64,000 bases of DNA, from the NCBI GenBank assembly GCA_009792885.1, contig WMCF01000015.1, forward strand, positions 13,291,667 through 13,355,666. Reading direction: 5' to 3'. Source of the DNA: Eremophila alpestris peregrina (lineage: Eukaryota; Chordata; Aves; Passeriformes; Alaudidae). Numbering within the stretch: position 1 is the stretch's first letter; the number at the start of each line of letters is the position of its first letter. The notes below the pieces were generated by a model. It did not search any database and was not told the origin of the DNA. It worked only from the letters and a program-made list of their open reading frames with translations. Both the position numbers and the translations under genes were made by a program. This document shows positions 12,561-25,300 of this stretch, piece by piece.

Positions 12561-15500
12561 CTTCACATTATTCACATTATTCACTAGTGATTGCCAAATG
12601 AAAAGGGTGTCATGGAAATAGATGGACCTTCTGGACCTCTCTTTAACTTGAAGGATCTATTGGCAATATGATACACTTGAATTTCAGATTAGTCCTTTGC
12701 TTCTGGATTAGCAAGGCTAACTGACATGCCCATTGGGACAGAAATTTTGCAGAAGAAAGAAATTTAGCAGAGGAAAAAAAATCAAAATCAGATCTTACTG
12801 AAATTTATCTAGGCATATCTCTTGTATCCTTTAGAACAGGGCTTTCATAATGAGCTTTCTTAATGAAACACTGAGAGACTAAAACTCTTCTCAGAGACCC
12901 AGAGAAATGAACAGGCTTTTCTTTGGCTATACATTACCTTAGAAATCTGAAGTGGGTGTGAGCACGTGGAAGAAGAGTAACAACTGCAACTTTGAGCTCA
13001 CATTTTTAAACACCTCAGTACTCTGCCCCTCAATCTGCCAGCTTGGGATTTTGGCCAACCTTATACATGTACTATATTATTTTTTAGGGGTTTATCTAGG
13101 CTTTAAATTATTTTAATACTTATAGAAATGCATTTCTAATTGCTGGTTGGCTCTGGATTCAGAGTGGTAAATGAATTCCTTGATGAACAAGGAGCTCCAT
13201 TTTACATAAATCATTTCTGACACTTTAAATAAATTTATCTTCTAAAATAAGCAGCAGTAAAGAAAACAAGACACCCTTGATTCCACAAAAGCATCCATTT
13301 GCTCTTAGAAGCATGATGAACAACTATTCATCTGTGTAATCTGGACCTGATTTTGAGTATTCAAAGGTTTTAAAGTTTCTATTTTACCACCTCAAATGGA
13401 GTTGCTTGAGCTTTAGTAATGACTCATTTTGTAGGTAGTCAGTGTCCCCACAACTCATGAAATCTCACTGAAAATATTTTCATCCCCAACATCCCATCAC
13501 TATACTGAGATTTGCAAGTCATTGATCTAAACAGCAATTCATTTCAATGAAATTAAAAACTACAGAGAAGCAGGCAAGCCAAATAAATACCACAGTATAG
13601 GAAAGGCTGACTGCATTTAAAATCTCTGGAGACCCTCAAACTAAAATGACACACACAAAGTAAATCCCAGCTGCTGTTGTGAACTAGTAAGAAAAACCAA
13701 ATCTAACAATAAAAACCCTAAAAGCAAAGCCACAGTAGAGATAATTGAGTACTATACTTCCCTCTCATTTCCCCTTTAATTTTAAAGTGTTTTGCTAGAA
13801 AACTGCTACAGCACCATGATGGGCTCAAAATGAAAGTACTATGTTATAGTGATATGTATCTATAATAATATCCAATATAAAATGTTGAAGTTATATTGCA
13901 GCATGATTAGCTTGGGTAAGCATTCTCCTACTGGCAATAAAAGATAAGGCTGTCTTGAACAATTCCGCTTATTTACCTTCTAATTTTACAATAGAATAAT
14001 GGAAGACAAGGGTAGAAAAGCTCTATTGGGCTGCCTAGTTCATGTTTCTGCCAATGAAGAATTCATCATTACATTCTGGCTTTTAGCACTGATTATTCTT
14101 TTACAACTTCCCTTTGGAGTCTCTTCTGTATTATCAGACATATCAATATGTGGAAGTTTTTGTTGCTTTTCAGCCTACATCTAACTGTTTTTAACTCCAG
14201 ACCATTAAGGCTCAAGGTCTGTGAACCTGATAAGTTTGCTCTTATTTCAGGTTTTGTGCTTGTGAAACACACAGGCACAGGGAAAAAAAAAAGTCATGTG
14301 AACTATTTTAGAGGCTGAATCAGTTCCACCTCTGTAGGGAGACTCTGCTTAGCTGCTGATGGCTGGAGAAGTAGTTGCCAAACCACCACTTAAGCCTCAG
14401 AGGAGGCACTACAGGAAGCCAGGCCTGTGGAATCTAGGAAATCTCATGTCCTTGGCTATTTCACCTTGTGTGACCCTCATATTTCACACTTTTTCATTTT
14501 AAAGGGCCATTTTAAAAGAGATTCACAGAAACACAGAGCTCGAGGAGAGGATCAGCTTTTGTGTTTTAAAACATAGGACAGCAAAGGATCATGTCTTAGT
14601 ATTCTTAAACCACTGAAAAATATGACTCCCCAAGGCAGAAAGAGAGATAAGGAAAAGATGGAAGCTTGTGACTCTTTTTGTTTACATTTTTCCCCCCTGT
14701 AATATTGCTGTCTTGAGTAAACATTTCTATTTTGTGTTAGGAAATGTGGGTGTTTCTACCATGTCAGCCCCAAGAGTTATGACTCTTTCTGAGCTGGTTA
14801 TTCACTTCACCTGCTGACTTACCAAAACCTCCCACAGAAATACTTCTCCAGCTAGAAAGCAGCAAACAGGGCAGATCTAGGTCTCTAGCTGATAATCAAG
14901 CTCCTGAATTCAAGAGAAACATTCAGGAAGATGGAGCAAAACTTCAAAAGAAAGCAAAGGAAGAAGGAAAAGATGGAAAGAGAGATAAGGCGAGGGGGAG
15001 GAAGGGTGGAATGGGAGGCGAGAGACAGAAGGAGACAGAAAGAGTACATAAACCAAAGCAAGAAGCAAAGACTTTCAGAAAAAAATTTTGGGGAGGAGGT
15101 TTAGTATTGAGGGTAAGTTTTATCTGTACCTGAAATATTTCACAGCAGTTCTGCTGGGGAATAAGATAAAGGTGCCATCTCTCAAATATTACTCTGCTTA
15201 CAGAGGGAAAAGTGTAACTACTCAGTCATTTATATCTTTCCTACCTGAGACAGTACCAGATGGTGCCGTGTAGTCTCAAGTTAATCATTGTGTGAGAGAC
15301 CTGGCTGGGAGCCAGACCCACTTCACAGTCACCTGTGAGAGCAAGCAGTGCTGAACCTTACATAAGATTCACAACAGTGCCCCTGGATTTTAAGCAGGCA
15401 TCTTGTATGACTTTTCATATTTATTTGCTATAAGGGTTCAAACTGAGCCAAAATGTTCCATTACACCATGCCAGTCTTCTCTGGGATATTTATCAATTTC

Positions 15501-16949
15501 TGCAGAGTACAAACTTTCACAAGAAAAATTCTTGTGTTCTTACTGTCTGGGATGAGTTTTCCAGGCAGGTAGCAATGCAAGGCTGAGTCTCCAAGCAAAC
15601 AGATTGAAACAGTGCTTTTGGGAAGCAACTGTCCCTTAACTGTGTCACACAAATAAAAAGCATGAAATGTATTGCTGCAATTCTATTTTCCAAGGGCTTG
15701 GACAAATGAAGGGACTCCCCACAAATTCATTTTCCGGCACAGAGAAAATTGCTTTTGAGTCTACCACTCTGTGACTGCAGAGTCCTACTGCCCCCATGAA
15801 AGAGGGCTTTGATTTAATCTGCTATTAAAGTGCATAGTCAGGTGAGAGGTTATGTGTATGCACTATGAAGGTGTCAAAGTGACAGTGAGATGGTTCAGCA
15901 TTTAACTTTGTGGAAGGGGGAACATTTTCCTTTCACACCAGTAGGCTGTTGACAATGAAGAACAGTGATATTTTGGCCAGCAGTATTTGCTGTATCACTG
16001 ATTACATAAAGGAAAAAAATGCAGCTAGGCTTTTCTGAGGCATTGAAATTGGGATCAATGAAAGCTGAGTAACATATCAGCAGCTTCTCTCCTACACATG
16101 CATGGACACTCTAATAGAAGTTTATCCAACCAAACAAAACAGAGCCATTATAATTTAAGGATATTGCCCTTTTCCCAGTACTCACACTCAGCACACAATT
16201 CCAGTGTGGAATTCCAATACTGAATAAAGTCAGTCAGAGAGTATTGTACATTTCTGAAATGCAGCTGATGCACATAGACATGAAACACTTAATTTTCTTC
16301 ACTAAAACATGTTCTGACATTATTTTTAGAAATATACATAATCTTTCTTTTTTTTTTTTTTTCATAGTATTTTGGAATAAAGTCTGATTTTGCCTTCTTG
16401 CAGATCAAGTTCAAATACTATGTTTTCTATGTACCTTATATCAGAATGCCATCAAAATTGAATGGTACCAAGTATGAATGATCATTGCTGAGCTTTTTCA
16501 CTGATGTCTCTTGTAATAAAATAGTTGTACTGTTTCAGCAGCATGGCTGTTGGGCAGAACTACATGTTAAGGGGAGTAGAATGACCATAACTTAAAAGAA
16601 GGGCTGTCATAGGAATTCTCTGTGATATCAGATATTCATTGCCACACTCCTTGAGCCATGCAATACTTTCCTCTCTCCTCCTTGGTCACTTTGGGGTGTC
16701 TGCTGTGTCAGTTTTATACAAAATGTCATTTCTGATGGAGCTCCCAGCCAGATGGTCATCTGTTTGAACTAGCAGATCAGTCAGGCCTGAAGTTTTTACA
16801 TAAGAAGGCATAAATAGAAATACACATATATATGTGTATATATACATATATATGGATGAATGTGTATATACACTAAAGAAATACATTCAATTGCCACTTA
16901 AATATTTTTCCTGTTCTTATGAGTGTTAATAAAATGATCTAAAAATATT
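12561..16949. other. gene-free stretch with a polypurine tract
   Basis: No supportable gene or transposon. A polypurine-rich segment lies at about 14930-15020, with GA-rich runs on the plus strand. Short reading frames on both strands look like chance. T-run at 16349-16363. Confidence 0.6.
16818..16855. repeat. mixed TA/CA low-complexity repeat
   Basis: Alternating purine-pyrimidine sequence built from ACATATATATGTGTATATAT-like units, self-complementary over much of its length. Reading frames crossing it on the minus strand are artefacts of the repeat. Confidence 0.85.
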
Positions 16950-17260
16950 GCCACAATTCTTGCGAACAGCTATCTGACAGATTTTATAGTACATTATTTA
17001 TCCAATGTCTTGCACAGATTAGAACTTTCTGAAAGGAGGTAATTAAAAAAAAATACCCTGAGCATGTGGCAGAGATTTACAATAGTTGCTTTCACTAGAG
17101 AACTGTGCTACTAATGGAGATAATCCAGTCACAATGGATGCCCCGTTGTGTTAAGCGGCAGTCACAATCACACTGTCAAAGACAGGACCTGCTCTGCAAT
17201 CCTTGCGGGCTAATTAGCTGGAAGAATAGACCATGACTTATTTTCACTGATACTGGGACG
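16950..17260. promoter_or_regulatory. candidate conserved non-coding element
   Basis: This block is unlike the surrounding low-complexity DNA. It contains CACAATGG (17131-17138), a SOX-like site, near CACAATCACACTGTCAAAG, and a TAATTAG homeodomain-like core near 17211-17217. It also has three CpG in a stretch where CpG is rare (around 17142-17206). I infer possible regulatory conservation only from motif density and composition. No alignment was done. Confidence 0.2.
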
Positions 17261-20200
17261 CTCAGTGCCCACTCAGACCCCCACCAAGCTTAGTAGGGCT
17301 CTGACTAACACGGACAGGCATTGAAGCAGGTCTCCAATGTGATCTAACAGTTCTGAGAACTAGCAAGCACACAAGCAGGCAAAAATGTGAAGAAAATAGA
17401 ACAGAAAACAGAAAAAAAAAAAGCAAAAAAGTGCTAAAGTATCACAGAGCATACTTTGTTCATTTATTTTGACAAGGCTAGTTTAAAGAATTTATGAAAC
17501 TTCATAGTAATCCTAATTAATTTACCATTCAAGTAATGAAGGCTTGTTAATGTGGGGTCTTCATTATAACATTCTGCCACTAAGCCTTTGATTAAAACAT
17601 TAAAAGAGCTGAGGCTTCCATTTCATTTATTTATTTTTGATAAGTTCATTTTGTTTGCAGATTAGTACATTGAGAATTTCCTATTGTATCTGATTGCTTC
17701 TGGCTTTGTAACATAAGAAAATTCAGAACTACATCCAATATACTGCTTTACATGCAGTAAATGTTCTTGCAACTCCACTAAACTCTGGAAGATAGAATTA
17801 GATATCTTAAATTTCTTTAAAGATTCATACTTCAACTCTGTTTTCAAGCGAATAAGATATGCTTTTCTTCACTCTTCTCCTGGTGTCCATACCCAGTGTC
17901 CCCATATCCTGCTCCCCCATATGCAGTTACTTGGACATGGATAGATAGGAGCTACACTAATGGCTAAATCAATAAACTGGAGCTTGTCATGTTTACCTGG
18001 AGTATGAGTATAGAGGGCTTCAGTTTGCTATGGCCAAATAAACTGAAATAATTTCTTCAGTAAATGCTAAGCCACACAGGAATTACTCCATGAAAAAGTG
18101 TGACAATATGTTGCCTAATTTCTTCTATTAAAATATCAGTAATGATCTTCCCTATATATGATATGCTTTAAAAAAAAAATTGGAAAAAAAAGCCCTTTCC
18201 AAACAGGTAAGAAATAAGCTTCTAATCTTTTATTTTCAAAGAAATTCATTGTTTGTTTAGCCAGTCGTCTTGGATAATTGTTCTCTATAGAAACATATTT
18301 AAAAGCTAGCACATATTTCATCCTGTCCAAATCACTGGGGATCCTCCCTGGGTTTGGATGACAACCCAAACACCTCTGCATTGAACAGTCTACTGTTCAT
18401 TAGCTTCCACGGGAGCTAATGTGTTAACTGGGATAACTTCTGCCCACAAGCACGTCTGTAATGATGACTGCAAGCTTCTAACAAGTGAAAGACCTGTAAA
18501 AGTAAATGATCCATATATGTTCTTGAAGGAAACCTGCCATCATTAAGATTATCCTCTGCATGGATACATCAATAGTAGTTACAGATTCTGTTGCAGATTA
18601 CTTCATCTTCTAGGTTAGGTGACAGAGAAAGACAGAATTTATCCTGCAGTGCAGGATAAAATGATTCCACAAAGGAAGCCACCATCCATATGGATTCCTA
18701 AGGGGGAAAATAAATAAATAAATGGATTCTCTGTATTCTTGTAATCTGCTGTCTTAATAGCTCTGTGTATGTACATACAGAGATAATATTAACAAGCCAT
18801 TTCTGCACATTATCACAAGTGAGACTAGCCTATTCTCACTAAACAATATACATTGCACATGACTGGTATTTTTAAATAATATGATTGATTAATTTTCAGT
18901 GGGAAAAATATTTTGAAAGTCCAAGGTTTTTTTTATTACTAAAAAGGACTAAAAGGTTTTATAGGACTTGTTAAAAGATATTAGGACTTCTCATACATCT
19001 TACAATTAAAAAAAATTTGGATTTTTTTTTCCATTACTTTTTCCTCCTTTTTTCCTTATTTAACTACTATATTTTCTATATAGTATACTGCAACATACTG
19101 CAGATCCTGACAACCATAATTTAGGGGTTAAAGCATTGTTTTTATTTTTTTAAAACATTACAAATCTTTTTTATTATATATATTTTATATTATATATCTT
19201 TTGGTTCTGTTTTTGTTTTTAAAGAAGTTTGATATTTACAAAATTTTAAACAGATGCTGTTAAACATGTCAATATCTTATTTTGACCATCAACTGATATA
19301 GAAAGGCAAAATTAAGACTAGCTGCCATAAAATGCACTTACAGAGATATTGCCTCATCTTCATATGGGGCCTCGAATTCTAAATATACTAAAATATGCTC
19401 TTTCATTAAGCAAGGTTTGATTCTGCAAGTGGTGAAAGAATTAACAGGGTGTAAGCATTCTCCTTGAGTTCATCAGGATACAGGATTCTCTTTGGAGAGG
19501 ATTCATGTCACTTAACTGCAAGCATTGAAACGTATAACTTCCAGTCTAAGTTACCTAAGCTGCCCCAAATGGCAGTTAAGTGCTGCACGCAGAGTTGTGA
19601 GGATTCATCACCCCCTGAGGTAGCTGTGTCCAGTAGGTCATCTGAATACGTTTTTGAGATATTTTCAGTCACCACTGACTGTTTAGAAAGTCCACAAAAT
19701 CATGCTATGGAAACAGACATATTATGAGAGGGTTTGAGGTGTCAGCTTTGCTATTTATCCTGGATCTCCAGAGAGAGAAATGCATCATGCACAGACCCTT
19801 TCAACATCTACAAATATCTTCATTGATCTGGCTAATTTTATATTGTCAATCATTACATCAATGAAACTAGCCAATGAAAAGAATTACAAATTGGACCTGA
19901 ATTACCATGGGTTTTTCTCTAGTTGTGGGAATGAGAGAAATTCTTTCAGGAAGGAGCATTTCCTGTGACTGTAAGACACCAAGACCTTTCTTTTGTTTTC
20001 ATTTGTATATAGGTATACATAGTAAGCAAAGATCTTAAGATCTGAGAAATAGAGGAAAAAATATGGAAACAAATGTATATTTTGCACTTCACAGCACAAT
20101 ACTCTAAACAGAACTGGACTACGAACAGTTCTTTTAAAATTTCAGACATTTCAAAAATTTCTACATCATTTTAAAGAAAGTAGAGAGAGGATGTTCTATG

Positions 20201-22320
20201 AAAGCAGGTTGCAAAAACACAATTTGCTGCAATTACTGCAGAGCACTTGCTTTAAATGATGATGATTTTGTTTCCCCTTTTGTGAATTACTGTCTTAACT
20301 GTCCAAATACCTCTCATTTACATTATTTGAGTTTACACAGACTCCTGTCCTGAGGCTCCTTACTGATTTCTGGTGACAGAGATTGCTTGCAGCATCTCCT
20401 CAGCTTCCTGCTCTTGGTGACTCACATGCTGTTACAGACTCACAGCCAGGCAGACAGGGCCACTGCAAAAGATGTCTCAACCTCCTTCCATCACTGGTTA
20501 TCACAGCAAATGTGTATGTGAATGTCAAGGAGTTTTCATTTAGGAAGTTTCTAGTTCATTTTCAAACATGGTATTTAACACCGACAAGTTCTATGACCCA
20601 CGGTGCAAAGAGGTGGACTCACCTATTTATGCACTAAAATACCTTTCCTCCTATGTCACTTGTAAATGAGAAGGGACAAGCCTGGCAAAATTGGCCTGTA
20701 GATTTATGTAGGTAGTGACCAAGTGGGTGTTGCTAGTCTATTCCCTGCTGAAAGGAAGCGTGCCTCCTGAGGAACAAACCCAGTCTCAATTCCAGCTCTC
20801 ATTTTTTGCTTGAAAACCAGTCCATTTACAGCCCTCCAAGGACCATGACATAAGCATTAACCCAGAAGCATAGTACATTTAATAGTGAATTTTTATTTCT
20901 GGGTCAGAGGACACTGTAAATTGTCAGGTTTGGTATAATATAGAATATCTGAGCACAGCCAATATCTTTTAACACTCACTAAACTTTTTCTTTGTTGTAG
21001 AAATCCATTTGTATCAAGATAATAATTTTGTGAAAGAAGTATTTACTTTCCCCTTCATCAGTATACAGATATAACTGCTAATTGCAAACAAACTATGAAC
21101 CTGGATGGTAGAAAATAATATCTAAATTTATTTGATAACTTGAAAAAAACCCTAAACTTTCAAAATAGAATCAATTCCATTTCTTTTATTTTAACATTTA
21201 AGATGTAGTTTTTTTCCTTTCTGCAAAGAACTCCATTTGAGGTCACTTGATGGAAGGGTGTGTTGCCTCTTTCAGCTTTTATAAAAACACTTTTCATGAA
21301 GGCTGACATTTAAATCTCTAAAACTAAATTCACAAAAGGTTTTTTTGTGTAACAGGTTATCTCAGAAGAGGCTCTCCTGTAATACAATGCAATAAGCATT
21401 TATAAAGAAGCCATTATGATCATTTATTTTGTGAAGATGAACCCTCTGCTACAATGACAATTTTTATACTTTACTAAAAGGAATAGCCAAAACCAATTTT
21501 CCTTTAGGATTCAAAATGATTATGCAAACTTTATTACAGAAATACTTTAAAAATAATTTTGGGGAAAGCTTTGTCTTCCTTTCATATCCCCAGATGACAG
21601 CTGCAAGAACTTCACACATGAGGAAACAGGGGGAGGTTCATGTGAATAAAAGACCAAACCTTTTAAGTCTGACTGGAGAGAAACTCTCCCAAAGCCATAA
21701 TAAGGAAAATACTGGAAAATGCAGCTGCTGCAGCCAGTATCCTTGACCCCTACAAAAAAACACTAAGATTAAATCTTCTCTTTTTCCTTTCCTGACTAGA
21801 AGTGAAAACAGCCCTGCAAGAAGGATTATGAAGTTGTGAATTCCCTTCCATATATCCCAGGAAATATGAAGATATGTAGAAAGGAGGGGACAGGATAGAG
21901 GAAGAATAAACAGAGAAAGACACAAAAGGCCTTGGAAATCTCCGAAATCTCAGATATATGATGAATTCCAGTCATACAATGGAATTTTGCAGGTATTTCC
22001 CCTACATCCACTTGTTGGGAGCTGAACCATATAACAGAATGATGTGGTCTGTATTTATCATATCACACCAGTTCACGAACCATGCAGGAAACCAACTCAG
22101 AACTGAGTTTTGGGTTTCCTGCCAGGTGTTCTGGAGCAGGGCCCACACCATGCATCAAGGGGCAGAAAACAGTTTTGGGAGATCTCCTTCTCTCAGATAT
22201 GACATGCACAGTCTTTTTTTCCTGAGGATATAAGATGTGCAGACTGGGAATGGAAGATGTGGGTAAAAGGACACAATGACTTTTCAATTCACTTGAAACA
22301 AACCAAAAGCATTTGTTTGG
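17261..22320. other. gene-free AT-rich stretch
   Basis: No gene is supported. It contains AT-rich repeats near 19170-19200, an (AAAT)n run near 18707-18723 and a perfect palindrome at 18638-18660. Open frames of up to about 90 codons (for example 19464-19727) carry no recognisable domain and are not flanked by convincing splice sites. Confidence 0.6.
18638..18660. repeat. perfect 11-base palindrome arms
   Basis: TTTATCCTGCA at 18638-18648 is the exact reverse complement of TGCAGGATAAA at 18650-18660, separated by a single G. It includes a PstI-like CTGCAG core. It could be a dimeric protein-binding site or a cruciform-prone relic. Confidence 0.9.
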
Positions 22321-25300
22321 CACATATATATATATATGCTGAAAAATCACCATGGACCTTACTGCTGAAAAATTATATTTTGTTCTAAGGACTACCTTCG
22401 TTTTCAGTGGCACACTTCATTTGCCTTGCAGGATACTGCAGAAAGTGATCTTGATGTAATAATATAGAGCTAAACACAAAAAATGCAAATTCATTTTTAG
22501 ATGCATACATTTACGAGGCAAATACAGGATGTTTAACATCTTCCCCTTTGGCTTTATTTATAAGGCATTCATTCTCTCTCCACAGGTGAATGAAAACCAA
22601 CAGGCTCACACAACCTGTTTACAAATATGTCCTGTTTTAATCTATGATTACTTCACAGCACTCCCATGCTTCTCTGATGTGCTGGGCTTCAGTCACAGCC
22701 CTGATATAAGCAACACATTACTTTCCCAACCAAAGAAAATGTAATTTCAGTAAGCTTGTCAACAGTAGGGCCCAGCAGGTAGGCAAAGAACAGAATCCAA
22801 AACAGGGTCAGATTTCCTGGTATTTCTTTGCTAGCAGAGAAGATTAGAAGATAACACCTCTCATTTGAAAGAAATTAAGCAAGCTTTATCTGTGCAATTC
22901 ATCCTCAAAAGTTTATGATGAGAGGGAGCTTATTCATTCAACATAAAAGTAGTGCAAGTAGTAAAACTGCGTGGAAGTGACATGCTTCATAGCACTGTAC
23001 ACATGATGCAGCTCCTCGACCTGAAAGTCAGCCTTAGGCTTATTGTACAAAACTGATTTTAAATTCTGACAGCCATAATCCTGTAAAAGACTGCTCTTAT
23101 TTCCTCTCTCACCTGCCTCTTCTCCCTATCTCCCATTGTTTCATTCAATGGATGAGGTGATGCTGCTTGTTTTTTCTGCTTCTTGATGGGATCAAATTAT
23201 CAATCTACCTGCCATCCACTTGATAAAAAAGACAATGAACACCAGACAGAAGCCACCCCATATCAACTCATTATTCCCTCCAGAAATAGAATTAATCTAG
23301 CTTTTTATTTCCTCAGAAATAATTTGACTTGTCAACATAAAAAACAGTAATTAGAGATGCCTTTACTTAGCAGAAGCATTGATTTCATATTCTGGAAATC
23401 TACAGTTACAGGCTTCATCAAAAAATAACCTTCATAAGACGGTTCACTTGCTTCTCAAGTACTAAGAATTTCTTATTGAAATTATCTGAGGTCTTTTTTT
23501 GCTCTGACCCTGTGTGTTTGAAATCTTCAAATCATCATTCACTTAGCATCTTAAAGCTGTGTTACTATAAGAAGTATAAAAGAGCGTAATAGTCTCTGTT
23601 GAATCAGAAGGACAATTAATGCATTTTGCACTCTGAGACAATTAATGACATTATAAGCAGGAAAAAACAAGGCTGTCATACTCTCTCCTCTTCCCTGCTT
23701 CTAACTTTGTTTAATATAAATTGTTTAAAGCAAATTATGTCACTCTGGGGTTTTGACAAAGCCTAAATATTATTAGAGGGTTTGTTCTGTTTTTTTCCTA
23801 CACTTACGTATAAGAGGTGAGCTTTTAGCAAAGAAGCTTTTGGAAAGCATGTTACCAGACCAGCCAGATGCAACAGACTTCTGAATTCTTCTTTTCTGGG
23901 TGCAGATGCCCAGCTGGGTGGACATGGGGAACTTGGGAGTCCCTCCATCCCACTCCCATGTGGGTGGTTGCTCCTCTTCCAAATCCACTGCCAAATCCAC
24001 TTCCAAAACTCATATAAGTACCCCGCTCCACAACATCCCAGATCCTGACTTCCTGCAGCAGCAAACCTTCCAGATGACTGCTCGGGCTGGTAATCATGTA
24101 CCTTTCCTCTGCAGCAGGGAGTCACCTCTTATGTGAGTCGCATTTCTTCCTGGTAGTCTTGAAAAGTTTAGAGGTAAGTGAAGCAGGTTATTTGCTTCTA
24201 GGTACACCAGCTTTCCCTTTACCTTCAAGGGTGGTAAACCTATTTCACAGATGTAAGCCCTTGGATGGGGCAAGAGCCTTACTCTTAGAATCATCAGGAC
24301 CCATCTCTAGAGGTTTCCCTTACCTTGATAGCAGGATTGGACACTGCTTGTGTCTTTATTGCAGATAAGTGCTTTGGCACTTCAAGCTATGGAGTCTCAG
24401 AGGTAATCCTATATCCCCTTCACCTTTGCAAATGCTGCTCTGCCTGCTCTCTTCTTCCCTTAACTCCTCCACCTGGCAGCACAGCTGCTCCAGGACAGTT
24501 AACCTCCCTCAAGTTTGTCAGACAGTTCCCAGGGGTTTTCCAAGGACCCGGGAAGCAGAATCCAGGTACTCAACTACAGCATCTGTCAGCTGCCTCTGTT
24601 AGCTTCATTCTCACATGTTCACCCACAATCAGACTCCTCGAGTATTAAGGTGGTCTCTGCCTAATATACCTGCATGGACCCTGAGCAGCTTTCCTAGCCC
24701 CTGGTTCAGATCATACATCCTTGCCTCTTCAGTTCCTGACTCATGTATTTGTTAATTCTTTCACTTCAGCCCTTTATCCCTCTCCATTTTCCTGCGCTTT
24801 TTTCTTGCCATTCTACTCTGATCCTTCTCTTTCTCCACTGTTGGCTTGTCATCTGAACACCCTATACAATTATTACAAATTATCCCACTTTAGTATCTGG
24901 TAATAGTAAAGTTAGTCTTGGGTTTTTCCTTCTTACCAGTTACAAGTTCTGATTGACCCTCTTCAATGCTGTCTCTGAGCACTTAATGATCTGATGGCTG
25001 AAGGATTCCAGTCTTTATTGTAGCCTTCATTTTTTCCTTTTATACTGAAGAGTCCTTAAGCAGGTAATTTAGTGAGTGAGATGTTCTCTGACTCCACACA
25101 CCTTTACAGTTTTATGTACCTCTCTGTTCTAGAGGAGGCCTGAGACATCTAGGATGGGCAGCACAATGGTGCTAATTTGAGGAATGCTGCTAACTGTGGG
25201 CGTGGAAAATCACCTTTAATGTGGCCAAGCTCTAAGCAGTTTGGCTGTGTGCAGCAGGGGTCAGACTGGAAACCTTCTGCCTGCTCCATGAGGGCTGTGC

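Noticed and set aside
23763..24136. Minus-strand frame with a short Gly/Phe/Ser run, considered as a keratin-like or hnRNP-like fragment
   Set aside because: The run is only about ten residues and comes from a short local duplication. The flanking residues match neither family.
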